Source: Pseudomonas sp. NFACC02
Lineage (GTDB): Bacteria > Pseudomonadota > Gammaproteobacteria > Pseudomonadales > Pseudomonadaceae
DNA: 54,893 bases
Direction: 5' to 3'
Assembly (NCBI RefSeq): GCF_900110765.1
Contig: NZ_FOEO01000036.1
Coordinates: forward strand, 1-54,893
Program-made: the position numbers and the translations under genes
The notes under the pieces: model-generated
Database searches by the model: none
What the model was told of the DNA's origin: nothing
What the model saw: only the letters and a program-made list of their open reading frames with translations
In this document: positions 8,472 through 18,375 of the stretch, one piece after another
Layout of the letters: each line of letters begins with the position of its first letter
Numbering within the stretch: position 1 is the first letter of the stretch

Positions 8472-9782
8472 ATGCAAGTTTCTGTTGAAAACACTTCGGC
8501 TCTTGAGCGCCGCATGACCATTGGCGTGCCTGCCGAACGCATCGAGACGGAAGTCAACAAGCGTCTGCAGCAGACCGCACGCAAAGCCAAGATCCCGGGC
8601 TTCCGCCCTGGCAAAGTGCCTATGAGCGTGATCCGTCAGCGTTATGAAGACGGTGCTCGTCAGGAAGCCCTGGGCGACCTGATTCAGGCAACTTTCTACG
8701 AAGCCGTCGTAGAGCAAAAGCTGAACCCGGCCGGCGCACCTTCCGTCGAGCCAAAAACCTTCGAAAAAGGCAAGGACCTCGAGTACGTCGCCACCTTCGA
8801 AGTGTTCCCTGAATTCTCTGTTGCCGGTTTCGAGTCCGTGTCCGTCGAGCGCCTGTCGGCTGACGTGGCTGACTCCGATCTGGACAACATGCTGGAAATC
8901 CTGCGCAAGCAGAACGTTCGTTTTGAAGTGACCGACCGTGCTGCCCAGAACGAAGACCAGTTGAACATCGACTTCGTGGGCAAGATCGATGGCGAAGCCT
9001 TCGCTGGCGGTTCGGCCACCGGCACTCAGCTGGTGCTGGGCTCCGGTCGTATGATCCCGGGTTTCGAAGACGGTCTGGTTGGCGCGAAAGCGGGCGAAGA
9101 ACGCGTGTTGAACCTGACCTTCCCGGAGGATTATCAGAATCTGGAACTGGCGGGCAAAACCGCAGAGTTCACCGTGACCGTCAACACCGTATCGGCACCG
9201 ACCCTGCCTGAACTGAACGAAGCGTTCTTCAACCAGTTCGGTATCAAGGAAGCGACCCTGGAAGGTTTCCGCACCGAGGTTCGCAAGAACATGGAGCGCG
9301 AACTGCGTCAGGCCATCAAGTCCAAGGTCAAGAATCAGGTCATGGACGGTCTGCTGGCCGCCAACCCGATCGACGTGCCTAAGGCTCTGCTGGAAAACGA
9401 AGTGAACCGTCTGCGCGTTCAGGCCGTTCAACAATTCGGCGGCAACATCAAGCCGGATCAACTGCCCGCCGAGCTGTTCGAAGAACAGGCCAAGCGCCGC
9501 GTTGAGCTGGGTCTGATCGTTGCTGAAGTCGTCAAGCAGTTCGACCTCAAGCCTGACGAATCCCGCGTTCGCGAGCTGATCCAGGAAATGGCTTCCGCTT
9601 ACCAGGAGCCTGAGCAGGTCGTGGCCTGGTACTACAAGAACGAACAGCAAATGAACGAAGTGCGTTCGGTTGTGCTGGAAGAGCAAGTTGTGGATACTGT
9701 TTTGCAGAAAGCGAGCGTGACCGATAAAGCGGTCTCGTACGAAGAAGCTGTCAAGCCGGTAGAAGCTCCACAAGCCGACTGA
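8472..9782 (+). CDS. tig: Trigger factor, ribosome-associated chaperone
   Basis: A 436-residue trigger factor, which binds at the ribosomal exit tunnel and helps fold nascent chains. The N-terminal ribosome-binding domain carries the signature GFRPGKVP (residues 43-50). The FKBP-type prolyl isomerase domain covers about 160-245 (for example FVGKIDGEAF, GSGRMIPGFEDGLVG), and the C-terminal helical chaperone domain fills the rest. The ATG at 8472 was chosen over one 21 codons upstream because it follows GAGGAA at 8461 and gives the MQVSVENTS N-terminus and the normal Pseudomonas length. It is the first gene of the conserved tig-clpP-clpX-lon block. Confidence 0.98.
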   Translation: MQVSVENTSALERRMTIGVPAERIETEVNKRLQQTARKAKIPGFRPGKVPMSVIRQRYEDGARQEALGDLIQATFYEAVVEQKLNPAGAPSVEPKTFEKGKDLEYVATFEVFPEFSVAGFESVSVERLSADVADSDLDNMLEILRKQNVRFEVTDRAAQNEDQLNIDFVGKIDGEAFAGGSATGTQLVLGSGRMIPGFEDGLVGAKAGEERVLNLTFPEDYQNLELAGKTAEFTVTVNTVSAPTLPELNEAFFNQFGIKEATLEGFRTEVRKNMERELRQAIKSKVKNQVMDGLLAANPIDVPKALLENEVNRLRVQAVQQFGGNIKPDQLPAELFEEQAKRRVELGLIVAEVVKQFDLKPDESRVRELIQEMASAYQEPEQVVAWYYKNEQQMNEVRSVVLEEQVVDTVLQKASVTDKAVSYEEAVKPVEAPQAD

Positions 9783-9806
9783 TTTCTTTCTCTCGTTCGA
9801 AAACAC

Positions 9807-9834
9807 CATAAGCCAGCCTTCGTGCTGGCTTATG
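9807..9834 (+). terminator. Perfect hairpin between tig and clpP
   Basis: CATAAGCCAGC (9807-9817) pairs perfectly with 9824-9834 around a six-base loop, an 11-bp stem. It is not followed by a T run. It may be a weak terminator or an mRNA processing or stability element that sets the tig/clpP ratio. Confidence 0.55.
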
Positions 9835-9873
9835 CGTATTCAAGACATGACTATTTGGGAGCGAATGCGAGAC

Positions 9874-10515
<642 letters not shown>

Positions 10516-10562
10516 TTGCTTGACAGGCAGTAATCCCGGGCGGTCCCCACGACCGTACCGTC

Positions 10563-10584
10563 TGCGGGCTTGAAAAAGCCCGCA
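10563..10584 (+). terminator. GAAA-tetraloop hairpin between clpP and clpX
   Basis: TGCGGGCTT (10563-10571), a GAAA loop and AAGCCCGCA (10576-10584) form a 9-bp perfect stem. No strong T tract follows, so it is probably a partial terminator or an RNA stabiliser. Confidence 0.5.
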
Positions 10585-10630
10585 ATTGCCTTCATCTTGT
10601 GTTGCAAGCCTACCGGATTGGATCGATCGA

Positions 10631-11914
10631 ATGACTGACACCCGCAACGGCGAGGACAACGGCAAACTGCTTTATTGCTCCTTCTGCGGCAAAAGCCAGC
10701 ATGAAGTACGCAAGTTGATTGCCGGCCCCTCGGTATTTATCTGTGACGAGTGCGTCGACCTGTGCAATGACATCATCCGCGAGGAGGTGCAGGAAGCACA
10801 GGCAGAAAGCAGCGCGCATAAATTACCATCGCCGAAAGAAATCAGCGGCATCCTTGACCAGTACGTCATCGGTCAGGAGCGTGCCAAGAAGGTTCTCGCA
10901 GTAGCGGTGTACAACCACTACAAGCGTCTGAACCAGCGCGACAAGAAAAATGACGACGTTGAACTGGGCAAGAGCAACATCCTGCTGATCGGCCCTACGG
11001 GCTCCGGCAAGACCCTGCTGGCAGAAACGCTGGCACGTTTGCTCAACGTACCGTTCACCATCGCCGACGCCACCACCCTGACCGAAGCCGGTTATGTGGG
11101 TGAGGACGTGGAGAACATCATCCAGAAGCTGTTGCAGAAATGCGATTACGATGTCGAAAAAGCCCAGATGGGTATTGTCTACATCGACGAAATCGACAAG
11201 ATTTCGCGCAAATCCGACAACCCTTCGATTACGCGTGATGTGTCCGGTGAGGGCGTGCAACAGGCCCTGCTGAAACTGATCGAGGGCACTGTGGCTTCCG
11301 TTCCGCCGCAGGGCGGTCGCAAGCATCCACAGCAGGAGTTCCTGCAGGTGGACACGCGCAATATCCTCTTCATCTGCGGCGGCGCGTTCTCTGGCCTGGA
11401 AAAGGTCATCCAGAATCGCTCCACCAAGGGCGGCATCGGCTTCAACGCCGAGGTTCGCAGCAAGGAAGAGGGCAAGAAGGTTGGCGAATCCCTGCGCGAG
11501 GTGGAGCCTGATGATCTGGTCAAGTTCGGTCTGATTCCAGAGTTCGTGGGCCGTCTGCCAGTATTGGCGACCCTGGACGAGCTGGATGAAGCTGCGTTGA
11601 TGCAGATTCTGACCGAGCCGAAGAACGCCCTGACCAAGCAGTACGGCAAGTTGTTCGAGATGGAAGGTGTGGACCTCGAGTTCCGCACCGATGCGCTGAA
11701 ATCGGTTGCTCGTCGTGCGCTGGAGCGCAAGACCGGTGCCCGTGGTCTGCGGTCCATCCTCGAAGGCGTGCTGCTCGACACCATGTACGAAATCCCGTCG
11801 CAAACCGACGTGAGTAAAGTGGTGATCGACGAAAGCGTGATCGAGGGTACGTCCAAGCCGTTGTTGATCTACGAAAACAGCGAACCACCCGCCAAGGCGG
11901 CTCCCGACGCGTAA
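10631..11914 (+). CDS. clpX: ATP-dependent Clp protease ATP-binding subunit
   Basis: A 427-residue AAA+ unfoldase that recognises, unfolds and feeds substrates to ClpP. The N-terminal zinc domain has the four cysteines in CSFCGK and CDECVDLC. Walker A is GPTGSGKT (121-128), Walker B includes D186-E187 in VYIDEIDK, and the sensor and C-terminal small domains are complete. The start at 10631 (MTDTRNGED) gives the normal family length; the frame is open 15 codons further upstream, but that part is unlike ClpX. A strong terminator follows, separating it from lon. Confidence 0.98.
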   Translation: MTDTRNGEDNGKLLYCSFCGKSQHEVRKLIAGPSVFICDECVDLCNDIIREEVQEAQAESSAHKLPSPKEISGILDQYVIGQERAKKVLAVAVYNHYKRLNQRDKKNDDVELGKSNILLIGPTGSGKTLLAETLARLLNVPFTIADATTLTEAGYVGEDVENIIQKLLQKCDYDVEKAQMGIVYIDEIDKISRKSDNPSITRDVSGEGVQQALLKLIEGTVASVPPQGGRKHPQQEFLQVDTRNILFICGGAFSGLEKVIQNRSTKGGIGFNAEVRSKEEGKKVGESLREVEPDDLVKFGLIPEFVGRLPVLATLDELDEAALMQILTEPKNALTKQYGKLFEMEGVDLEFRTDALKSVARRALERKTGARGLRSILEGVLLDTMYEIPSQTDVSKVVIDESVIEGTSKPLLIYENSEPPAKAAPDA

Positions 11915-11949
11915 GCCGTAAGGCTTCGTACCGGGCGACTGGAAAGAAG

Positions 11950-11969
11950 GGGGCCCTCGGGCCCCTTTT
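11950..11969 (+). terminator. Rho-independent terminator of clpX
   Basis: GGGGCC (11950-11955), a CTCG loop, GGCCCC (11960-11965) and TTTT form a compact GC-rich terminator 36 bases after the clpX stop. Confidence 0.85.
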
Positions 11970-12007
11970 GCGTTTCACGGTTTCGTTCGCATTAACTCAA
12001 AGCGACG

Positions 12008-12036
12008 CTTGTTTTTTTGGGTATCTACCCCCATCT
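12008..12036 (+). promoter_or_regulatory. Sigma32 heat-shock promoter of lon
   Basis: CTTGTTT (12008-12014) and CCCCATCT (12029-12036) are separated by 14 bases. The -10 element matches the sigma32 consensus CCCCATNT perfectly and the -35 keeps CTTG. It lies about 60 bases before lon, a classical heat-shock gene. Confidence 0.85.
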
Positions 12037-12094
12037 TGATTTTCAGCTTATTTCTATCTGTCCATGGCCTTAAGGCCGCCGTAGAGGCGAAATC

Positions 12095-14491
12095 ATGAAG
12101 ACGACCATTGAACTGCCTCTCTTGCCATTGCGCGATGTCGTGGTGTATCCGCACATGGTTATCCCGTTGTTCGTGGGGCGCGAGAAGTCCATCGAGGCCC
12201 TCGAGGCCGCGATGACCGGCGACAAGCAGATCCTGCTGCTCGCGCAAAGAAACCCCGCAGACGATGATCCTGGTGAAGACGCTCTTTATAGCGTGGGTAC
12301 GATTGCAACTGTATTGCAGCTGCTGAAGCTGCCTGACGGCACGGTTAAAGTGCTGGTGGAAGGCGAGCAGCGTGGCTCGGTAGAGCGTTTCATCGAAGTC
12401 GACGGCCATTGCCGTGCGGAAGTGGCGCTGATCGACGAAGCCGACGCGCCTGACCGTGAATCCGAAGTGTTCGTGCGCAGCCTCCTGGCGCAGTTCGAAC
12501 AGTATGTGCAGTTGGGCAAGAAGGTCCCGGCTGAAGTCCTGTCGTCGCTCAACAGCATCGACGAGCCGGGGCGTCTGGTTGACACCATGGCAGCGCATAT
12601 GGCGCTGAAAATCGAACAGAAGCAGGAAATCCTCGAAATCATCGACTTGCCTGCGCGTGTCGAGCACGTGCTGGCGCTGCTGGATGCTGAAATTGACCTG
12701 TTGCAGGTCGAGAAGCGCATTCGCGGTCGCGTGAAAAAACAAATGGAGCGCAGTCAGCGCGAGTACTACCTGAATGAGCAGATGAAGGCCATTCAGAAGG
12801 AGCTTGGCGACAGCGATGAAGGCCACAACGAGATCGAGGAGCTGAAAAAGCGCATCGACGCTGCTGGCCTGCCAAAAGATGCGATGACCAAAGCCACTGC
12901 CGAGTTGAACAAGCTCAAGCAGATGTCGCCGATGTCCGCTGAGGCAACGGTCGTGCGTTCCTACATCGACTGGTTGGTACAGGTGCCGTGGAAAGCGCAG
13001 AGCAAGGTTCGTCTGGACCTGGCGCGCGCCGAAGACATCCTCGATGCCGACCACTACGGTCTGGAAGAAGTCAAAGAGCGGATCCTCGAATACCTCGCCG
13101 TGCAAAAGCGCGTGAAAAAGATTCGCGGTCCGGTGCTGTGCCTGGTTGGCCCGCCTGGCGTGGGTAAAACCTCGCTGGCGGAGTCGATTGCCCACGCCAC
13201 AAACCGCAAATTCGTGCGCATGGCCCTGGGTGGCGTGCGTGACGAGGCCGAGATTCGTGGTCACCGTCGTACCTACATCGGTTCGATGCCAGGCCGTCTG
13301 ATCCAGAAGATGACCAAGGTCGGCGTGCGCAACCCGCTGTTCCTGCTCGACGAAATCGACAAGATGGGCAGCGACATGCGCGGCGATCCGGCGTCGGCAC
13401 TGCTCGAGGTGCTCGATCCGGAGCAGAACCACAACTTCAACGATCACTATCTGGAAGTCGATTACGATCTGTCGGATGTGATGTTCCTCTGCACCGCCAA
13501 CTCGATGAACATCCCCGCGGCGCTGCTCGACCGTATGGAAGTGATCCGCCTGCCGGGCTACACCGAAGACGAAAAGATCAACATCGCCACCAAATACCTC
13601 TCGCCGAAGCAGATTGCTGCGAACGGCCTGAAAAAAGGTGAGATCGAGTTCGAAGAAGAGGCCATACGCGACATTATCCGGTACTACACACGTGAAGCTG
13701 GCGTGCGTAGCCTGGAGCGTCAGATTGCCAAAGTCTGCCGCAAGGCGGTCAAAGAGCACGCTCACGAAAAGCGTTTTGCGGTCGTGGTCACGGCGGCAAT
13801 GCTCGAAAACTTCCTCGGCGTTCGCAAATTCCGCTACGGCCTTGCCGAGCAGCAGGACCAGATCGGTCAAGTGACGGGCTTGGCATGGACTCAGGTGGGT
13901 GGCGAATTGCTGACCATCGAAGCCGCAGTGGTGCCGGGTAAAGGGCAGTTGATCAAGACAGGCTCGTTGGGCGATGTGATGGTCGAGTCGATCACCGCCG
14001 CGCTCACCGTGGTACGCAGTCGCGCGAAAAGCCTGGGCATCCCTCTGGACTTCCACGAGAAGCGTGACACGCACATCCATATGCCGGAAGGCGCGACGCC
14101 TAAAGACGGCCCTAGCGCGGGCGTAGGCATGTGTACGGCACTGGTTTCGGCGCTAACGCAGATCCCGGTCCGTGCAGACGTGGCAATGACCGGTGAAATC
14201 ACCCTTCGCGGTCAGGTGCTGGCGATTGGTGGATTGAAGGAAAAGCTGCTGGCCGCACACCGTGGTGGAATTAAAACGGTGATCATTCCAGAAGAAAACG
14301 TGCGTGATTTGAAAGAAATTCCTGACAACATCAAGCAGGATCTGCAAATCAAACCGGTTAAATGGATTGACGAAGTCCTGCAAATTGCGCTGCAATACGC
14401 GCCGGAGCCCTTGCCGGATGTGGCTCCGGAGATGGTTGCAAAGGATGAAAAACGCGAGTCTGACTCTAAGGAAAGAATTAGCACGCATTAG
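12095..14491 (+). CDS. lon: Lon ATP-dependent serine protease
   Basis: A 798-residue homohexameric AAA+ protease that removes misfolded proteins and short-lived regulators. The N-terminal LON substrate-binding domain begins at PLLPLRDVVVYPHM. Walker A is GPPGVGKTS (352-360), followed by FLLDEIDK. The C-terminal protease domain has the Ser/Lys dyad Ser674 (DGPSAGVGM) and Lys717 (GGLKEK). A GAGG lies seven bases before the ATG. It has its own sigma32-type promoter and is insulated from clpX by a terminator, so it can be induced separately by heat. Length and motifs are normal. Confidence 0.98.
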   Translation: MKTTIELPLLPLRDVVVYPHMVIPLFVGREKSIEALEAAMTGDKQILLLAQRNPADDDPGEDALYSVGTIATVLQLLKLPDGTVKVLVEGEQRGSVERFIEVDGHCRAEVALIDEADAPDRESEVFVRSLLAQFEQYVQLGKKVPAEVLSSLNSIDEPGRLVDTMAAHMALKIEQKQEILEIIDLPARVEHVLALLDAEIDLLQVEKRIRGRVKKQMERSQREYYLNEQMKAIQKELGDSDEGHNEIEELKKRIDAAGLPKDAMTKATAELNKLKQMSPMSAEATVVRSYIDWLVQVPWKAQSKVRLDLARAEDILDADHYGLEEVKERILEYLAVQKRVKKIRGPVLCLVGPPGVGKTSLAESIAHATNRKFVRMALGGVRDEAEIRGHRRTYIGSMPGRLIQKMTKVGVRNPLFLLDEIDKMGSDMRGDPASALLEVLDPEQNHNFNDHYLEVDYDLSDVMFLCTANSMNIPAALLDRMEVIRLPGYTEDEKINIATKYLSPKQIAANGLKKGEIEFEEEAIRDIIRYYTREAGVRSLERQIAKVCRKAVKEHAHEKRFAVVVTAAMLENFLGVRKFRYGLAEQQDQIGQVTGLAWTQVGGELLTIEAAVVPGKGQLIKTGSLGDVMVESITAALTVVRSRAKSLGIPLDFHEKRDTHIHMPEGATPKDGPSAGVGMCTALVSALTQIPVRADVAMTGEITLRGQVLAIGGLKEKLLAAHRGGIKTVIIPEENVRDLKEIPDNIKQDLQIKPVKWIDEVLQIALQYAPEPLPDVAPEMVAKDEKRESDSKERISTH

Positions 14492-14506
14492 TCTGGGGGG
14501 CCTTCC

Positions 14507-14536
14507 TTGACAGCTTTTTAGAGCCCTTGTTATAAA
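14507..14536 (+). promoter_or_regulatory. Sigma70 promoter of hupB
   Basis: TTGACA (14507-14512) and TATAAA (14531-14536) are separated by 18 bases. This is a near-consensus promoter about 100 bases before the hupB GTG. A very A/T-rich stretch from 14588 to 14625 follows in the leader. Confidence 0.75.
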
Positions 14537-14637
14537 GCGGCTCTTTCCAGCTTCAGAAGGCCATTCAGCGTTTTGTATGGCTTCACCAAAAAACTTAGAA
14601 AATATACTCAATATAGATAGATATAAGGGGACTTAGA

Positions 14638-14910
14638 GTGAACAAGTCGGAACTGATTGACGCTATCGCCGCATCCGCTGACATCCCGAAAGCCGCTGCT
14701 GGCCGTGCGCTGGACGCAGTAATCGAATCCGTCACTGGCGCTCTGAAGGCTGGCGACTCTGTTGTACTGGTTGGCTTCGGCACTTTCTCCGTAACTGATC
14801 GTCCTGCTCGCACCGGCCGTAACCCACAGACCGGTAAGACTCTGGAAATTCCGGCAGCCAAGAAACCAGGCTTCAAAGCCGGTAAAGCTCTGAAAGAAGC
14901 GGTCAACTAA
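14638..14910 (+). CDS. hupB: Nucleoid protein HU-beta
   Basis: A 90-residue histone-like DNA-bending protein. The sequence has the HU body (MNKSELIDAIA, VVLVGFGTFSV) and the DNA-binding beta arm with ARTGRNPQTGK. It begins with GTG rather than ATG; the start is fixed by AAGGGG seven bases upstream and by exact HU length. It has its own strong promoter, in keeping with an abundant protein, and is followed by a hairpin terminator before ppiD. Confidence 0.98.
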   Translation: MNKSELIDAIAASADIPKAAAGRALDAVIESVTGALKAGDSVVLVGFGTFSVTDRPARTGRNPQTGKTLEIPAAKKPGFKAGKALKEAVN

Positions 14911-15059
14911 GTTTCTTTTTATCTTTGCCCACCCAGGACAGCGTTAACTCTGTTCTGGTCGTGAAGCGGCACGTGCGGTTGGTCAAGCGCTGGCCTGTCA
15001 CCTCAGGGAACGCACATTCAACCCCTGTTCGTTTTGCCCGCTTCACCTGTTACGACGAG

Positions 15060-15085
15060 AAGGCGCATCCTCGGATGCGCCTTTC
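15060..15085 (+). terminator. Terminator between hupB and ppiD
   Basis: AAGGCGCATC (15060-15069), a CTCG loop and GATGCGCCTT (15074-15083) form a 10-bp perfect stem followed by TTCTTCT-like sequence. It ends hupB transcription 150 bases after the gene. Confidence 0.8.
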
Positions 15086-15149
15086 TTCTATCCGGATTTC
15101 ACCCACGCTCGGCGGTTTGTGAGTCGAATACAACCGTTCTGGGGGACGC

Positions 15150-17024
15150 ATGCTTCAAAATATCAGGGACAATTCACAAGGCTGGATTGCCAAGACCATC
15201 ATCGGGGTCATCATGGCGCTGATGGCCCTGACCGGTTTCGATGCCATTTTCAGGGCCACCAGTCACAGTCAGGATGCCGCGAAGGTCAATGGCGACGAGA
15301 TCACACAGGCAGATCTGGGTCAGGCGGTGGAAATGCAACGCCGCCAGTTGATGCAACAACTGGGCAAGGATTTCGATCCTGCAATGCTCAATGAGAAGAT
15401 GCTGCGCGACTCGGCTCTGAAGGGCCTGATTGACCGCAAGCTGCTTTTGCAAGGCGCAGCCGACGCGAAGTTCAGTTTCTCCGAAGCAGCGCTGGATCAG
15501 CAGATCCTGATGACGCCTGAGTTTCAGGTCGACGGCAAGTTCAACGCCGACCGTTTTGATCAGGTGATTCGTCAGTTGGGCTATAGCCGTCTGCAATTCC
15601 GCCAGATCCTTGGCCAGGAAATGCTGATCGGCCAGATCCGCGCGGGCATTGCAGGCAGTGCTTTCATCACTGACGCGCAGGTTGACGCGTTCGCTCGTCT
15701 GGAAAAACAGACGCGTGATTTCGCGACCCTGACGCTGCCGGCTGATCCTTCGAACGTGAAGGTCACCGATGACGAAATCAAGGCGTATTACGATCAGCAT
15801 GCCAAGGAGTTCATGAGTCCTGACCAGGTCGTGCTCGACTACATTGAGCTGAAAAAATCCTCGTTCTTCGACAAGGTGACGGTGAAGGACGAAGACTTGC
15901 AGGCGGCGTACCAGAAAGAAATTGCCAACCTGGCCGAGCAGCGTCGCGCTGCGCACATCCTGATCGAAGTCAACGACAAGACCACCGATGCGCAGGCCAA
16001 GGCGAAGATCGAAGAGATTCAGGCACGTCTGGCCAAGGGTGAAGACTTCGCGGCACTGGCCAAGGAGTACTCGCAGGACCCTGGTTCGTCGACCAAGGGC
16101 GGCGACCTTGGCTATGCCGGGAAGGGCGTTTACGACCCGGCCTTCGAAGATGCGTTGTATGCGTTGAACAAGGATCAGGTGTCGGCACCGGTTCGCAGCC
16201 AGTTCGGCTGGCACCTGATCAAGCTGTTGGGCGTTGAGGCGCCGTCGGTGCCGAGCTTCGCCAGCCTGAAAGACAAGCTGACGCACGACCTGAAATCTCA
16301 ACAGGTCGAGCAGAAGTACGTCGACGCGAGCAAGAAACTGCAAGATGCCGCGTATGAAGCTTCCGATCTGACCCAGCCTGCGCAGGATCTGGGCTTGAAG
16401 GTGCAAACCACGGCGCCATTTGGGCGTGAGGGCGGCGAGGGCATCGCGGCTAACCGTGCGGTGATCCAGGCCGCGTTCAGCCAGGAAGTGATGGAAGAGG
16501 GTTCCAACAGTTCCGCAATCGAGCTCGATCCGGAAACCACGGTCGTCGTGCATATGAAGGAACACCGTCAGCCGGAGCAATTGCCGCTGGAAGCGGTTTC
16601 CAGCGCGATTCGCGCCCAACTGACCAAAGAGCGTGCCAGCGAAGCCGTTAAAGCCAAGGGCGAGGCGCTGCTGGCCAATCTGCGTGATGGCAAGGTTCCT
16701 TACAGCGCGACCAAGCAGGAAGGTCAGAGCTGGAAGGTCGTGGAAGCAGCGTCCCGCAGTCAGGAGGGTGTTGATCCTCAGGTCCTGCAGGCGTTGTTCC
16801 GTATGCCGAAGCCTGAGGGCAAGGACAAGCCGGTTTATGGCAGCCTTACCGCGGCTGATGGCAGCTTTGTGATTGTGCGCCTCAATGGTGTGAATCAGGC
16901 GGCGCCGGCGACCGAGGCTGAGAAGACTCAGTACCGTCGTTTCCTGGCATCCCGTGAGGGGCGTCAGGACTTCGAGTCGTATCAGTCGCAGTTGCAGTCG
17001 GCGGCGAAGATCGAGAAGTATTGA
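15150..17024 (+). CDS. ppiD: Periplasmic folding chaperone / parvulin-like PpiD
   Basis: A 624-residue inner-membrane-anchored periplasmic chaperone near the Sec exit. A short cytoplasmic N-terminus is followed by one membrane segment (about 14-33, IIGVIMALMALTGF). Next come the SurA-like N-domain, a parvulin (PpiC) domain at about 263-365 (RAAHILIEV, GGDLGYAGKG, SQFGWHLIKL), and a long C-terminal chaperone region. The ATG at 15150 has GGGGGA just upstream. It closes the tig-to-ppiD protein-folding block and is followed by a strong terminator. Confidence 0.96.
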   Translation: MLQNIRDNSQGWIAKTIIGVIMALMALTGFDAIFRATSHSQDAAKVNGDEITQADLGQAVEMQRRQLMQQLGKDFDPAMLNEKMLRDSALKGLIDRKLLLQGAADAKFSFSEAALDQQILMTPEFQVDGKFNADRFDQVIRQLGYSRLQFRQILGQEMLIGQIRAGIAGSAFITDAQVDAFARLEKQTRDFATLTLPADPSNVKVTDDEIKAYYDQHAKEFMSPDQVVLDYIELKKSSFFDKVTVKDEDLQAAYQKEIANLAEQRRAAHILIEVNDKTTDAQAKAKIEEIQARLAKGEDFAALAKEYSQDPGSSTKGGDLGYAGKGVYDPAFEDALYALNKDQVSAPVRSQFGWHLIKLLGVEAPSVPSFASLKDKLTHDLKSQQVEQKYVDASKKLQDAAYEASDLTQPAQDLGLKVQTTAPFGREGGEGIAANRAVIQAAFSQEVMEEGSNSSAIELDPETTVVVHMKEHRQPEQLPLEAVSSAIRAQLTKERASEAVKAKGEALLANLRDGKVPYSATKQEGQSWKVVEAASRSQEGVDPQVLQALFRMPKPEGKDKPVYGSLTAADGSFVIVRLNGVNQAAPATEAEKTQYRRFLASREGRQDFESYQSQLQSAAKIEKY

Positions 17025-17046
17025 TCGTCGCGTGACGCTGAAAACG

Positions 17047-17079
17047 AAAAGCCCCGGCTCGTGAGAGTTGGGGCTTTTT
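17047..17079 (+). terminator. Rho-independent terminator of ppiD
   Basis: AAAAGCCCC (17047-17055) pairs with GGGGCTTTT (17070-17078) and runs into TTTTT. It starts 22 bases after the ppiD stop, and its T tract merges with the TTTTTGG repeat array. Confidence 0.9.
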
Positions 17080-17116
17080 GGTTTTTGGTTTTTGGTTTTT
17101 GGTTTTTGGTTTTTGG
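17075..17116 (+). repeat. TTTTTGG heptamer array (six units)
   Basis: Six exact tandem copies of TTTTTGG start in the T tract of the ppiD terminator. This low-complexity array probably varies in length between strains through slippage. Confidence 0.95.
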
Positions 17117-17129
17117 TTGGTGGGTTCGT

Positions 17130-17180
<51 letters not shown>

Positions 17181-17197
17181 CATTGGGATTGTGGGCA

Positions 17198-17459
17198 GAT
17201 CCATTTTCTCGGGTGGCGCCGAATCACCTTTCCGCCCCTCCGGCGGGTCACTTTTGAAAAGGCACCAAAAGTAACCAAAAGTGCCCAGCTCCTGGTTGGG
17301 CCCGACTGCCTCGGGTACCCGCACTCCGACGACGCTCCGTGGGCCCGCGCCGAACGGGCATCCATGCCCTGACGGCGCTCTCGCGGCATCCATGCCGCTC
17401 GACCCACTACGCGTCGCCTACGTTTGGCCTGCACCCAAGTCGCGATTTGTGGTGTCTGG
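17198..17459. repeat. 262-bp dispersed repeat, left arm of inverted pair
   Basis: This arm is the inverted counterpart of 17999-18260 with high identity by eye across all 262 bases. It contains short inner palindromes such as the pair around ACTTTTG and CAAAAGT. It appears to be a genus-typical intergenic repeat. Short open frames in it are not genes, because they follow the repeat rather than a protein family. Confidence 0.9.
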
Positions 17460-17545
17460 ACTGTCGCGCATATGAACAGCGCGGGCTGGAGCTAACGCTC
17501 ATCGCATTCTTGGTTCGTGCATCCATTTCCCGCGCACCACTCTCT

Positions 17546-17695
17546 TGTAGGAGCGTGGCTTGTCCCGCGATCTGCCGGGAACCGGCAGCAAATCCTGTGC
17601 ATGCGGCGTGTCAGGTACAACCGAGTCGTTTGATTTTGCTGCCGCTGCGCGCCAGATCGCGGGACAAGGTGGAGCGCCACCCCGGCAGCTCCTAC
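17546..17695. repeat. REP-type palindromic unit (BIME) 1
   Basis: It starts TGTAGGAGCGTGGCTTGTCC and ends in the inverted GCTCCTAC. Inside are inverted copies of GATCTG / CAGATC and CCCGCGA / TCGCGGG. It shares a long internal stretch with 17779-17925 at a period of 233 bases. Confidence 0.85.
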
Positions 17696-17778
17696 GCCTC
17701 CGGCAGAATCAAAAGCAACGCAGCGGTCTAACACTCCTCGCTTTCTTGATTCGTGCATCGTTCCTTCTCACGCCACCC

Positions 17779-17925
17779 TGTAGGAGCGCGCTTGTCCCGC
17801 GATCTGCCGGGAACCGGCAGCAAGACCTGTGCATGCGGTGTGTCAGGTACAACCGAGTCGTCTGATTTTGCTACCGTTGCGCGGCAGATCGTCCGAGTGC
17901 GGCCCAGAGCAAGCTTGCTCCCACG
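17779..17925. repeat. REP-type palindromic unit (BIME) 2
   Basis: A second direct copy of the preceding unit beginning CTGTAGGAGCGCGCTTGTCC. Its right end is different (GCTTGCTCCCAC), so it is a mosaic of REP types. Confidence 0.85.
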
Positions 17926-17998
17926 GCCTCCGGCCAGAATCAAAAGCAACGCTGCGAGGTGCTTTTGCTTTTGCTTTTGATCTTCCTGCCTCGCCAGC

Positions 17999-18260
17999 CC
18001 AGACACCACCAAACGCGACTTGGGTGCAGGCCAAACGTAGACGACGCGGAGTGGGTCGAGCGGCATGGATGCCGCGAGAGCGCTGTCAGGACATGGATGT
18101 CCGTTCAGCGCGGGCCCACGGAGCGTGGTCGGAGTGCGGGTACCCGACGCAGGAGGGCCCAACCAGGAGCCGGGCACTTTTGGTTACTTTTGGTGCCTTT
18201 TCAAAAGTGACCCGCCGGAGGGGCGGAAAGGTGAATCGGCGTCACCCGAGAAAACGGATC
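17999..18260. repeat. 262-bp dispersed repeat, right arm of inverted pair
   Basis: The inverse of 17198-17459. Together the arms enclose about 540 bases holding the two REP units. A further copy in the same orientation as this arm begins at 54827 and runs off the window. Confidence 0.9.
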
Positions 18261-18353
18261 TGCTCACAATCCAAACGCAAAAAAACAAAAAAAACGGCAG
18301 GTCATTCAGCACACAGCCGCCCGACCCACCGCATTCGCCTAAAAATAGCGCTC

Positions 18354-18375
18354 GAAGGTTAAACCATCAACCTTC
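18354..18375 (-). terminator. Possible terminator hairpin at the fabI stop
   Basis: GAAGGTT and AACCTTC (18354-18360 and 18369-18375) form a 7-bp stem that overlaps the last fabI codons. On the minus strand a short T-rich stretch follows about eight bases later. Confidence 0.35.

Noticed and set aside
11975..14080. A 701-codon open frame on the minus strand opposite lon
   Set aside because: It lies entirely antisense to a certain gene, its translation is rich in His, Gln and Leu without domain motifs, and it follows the codon bias of lon.
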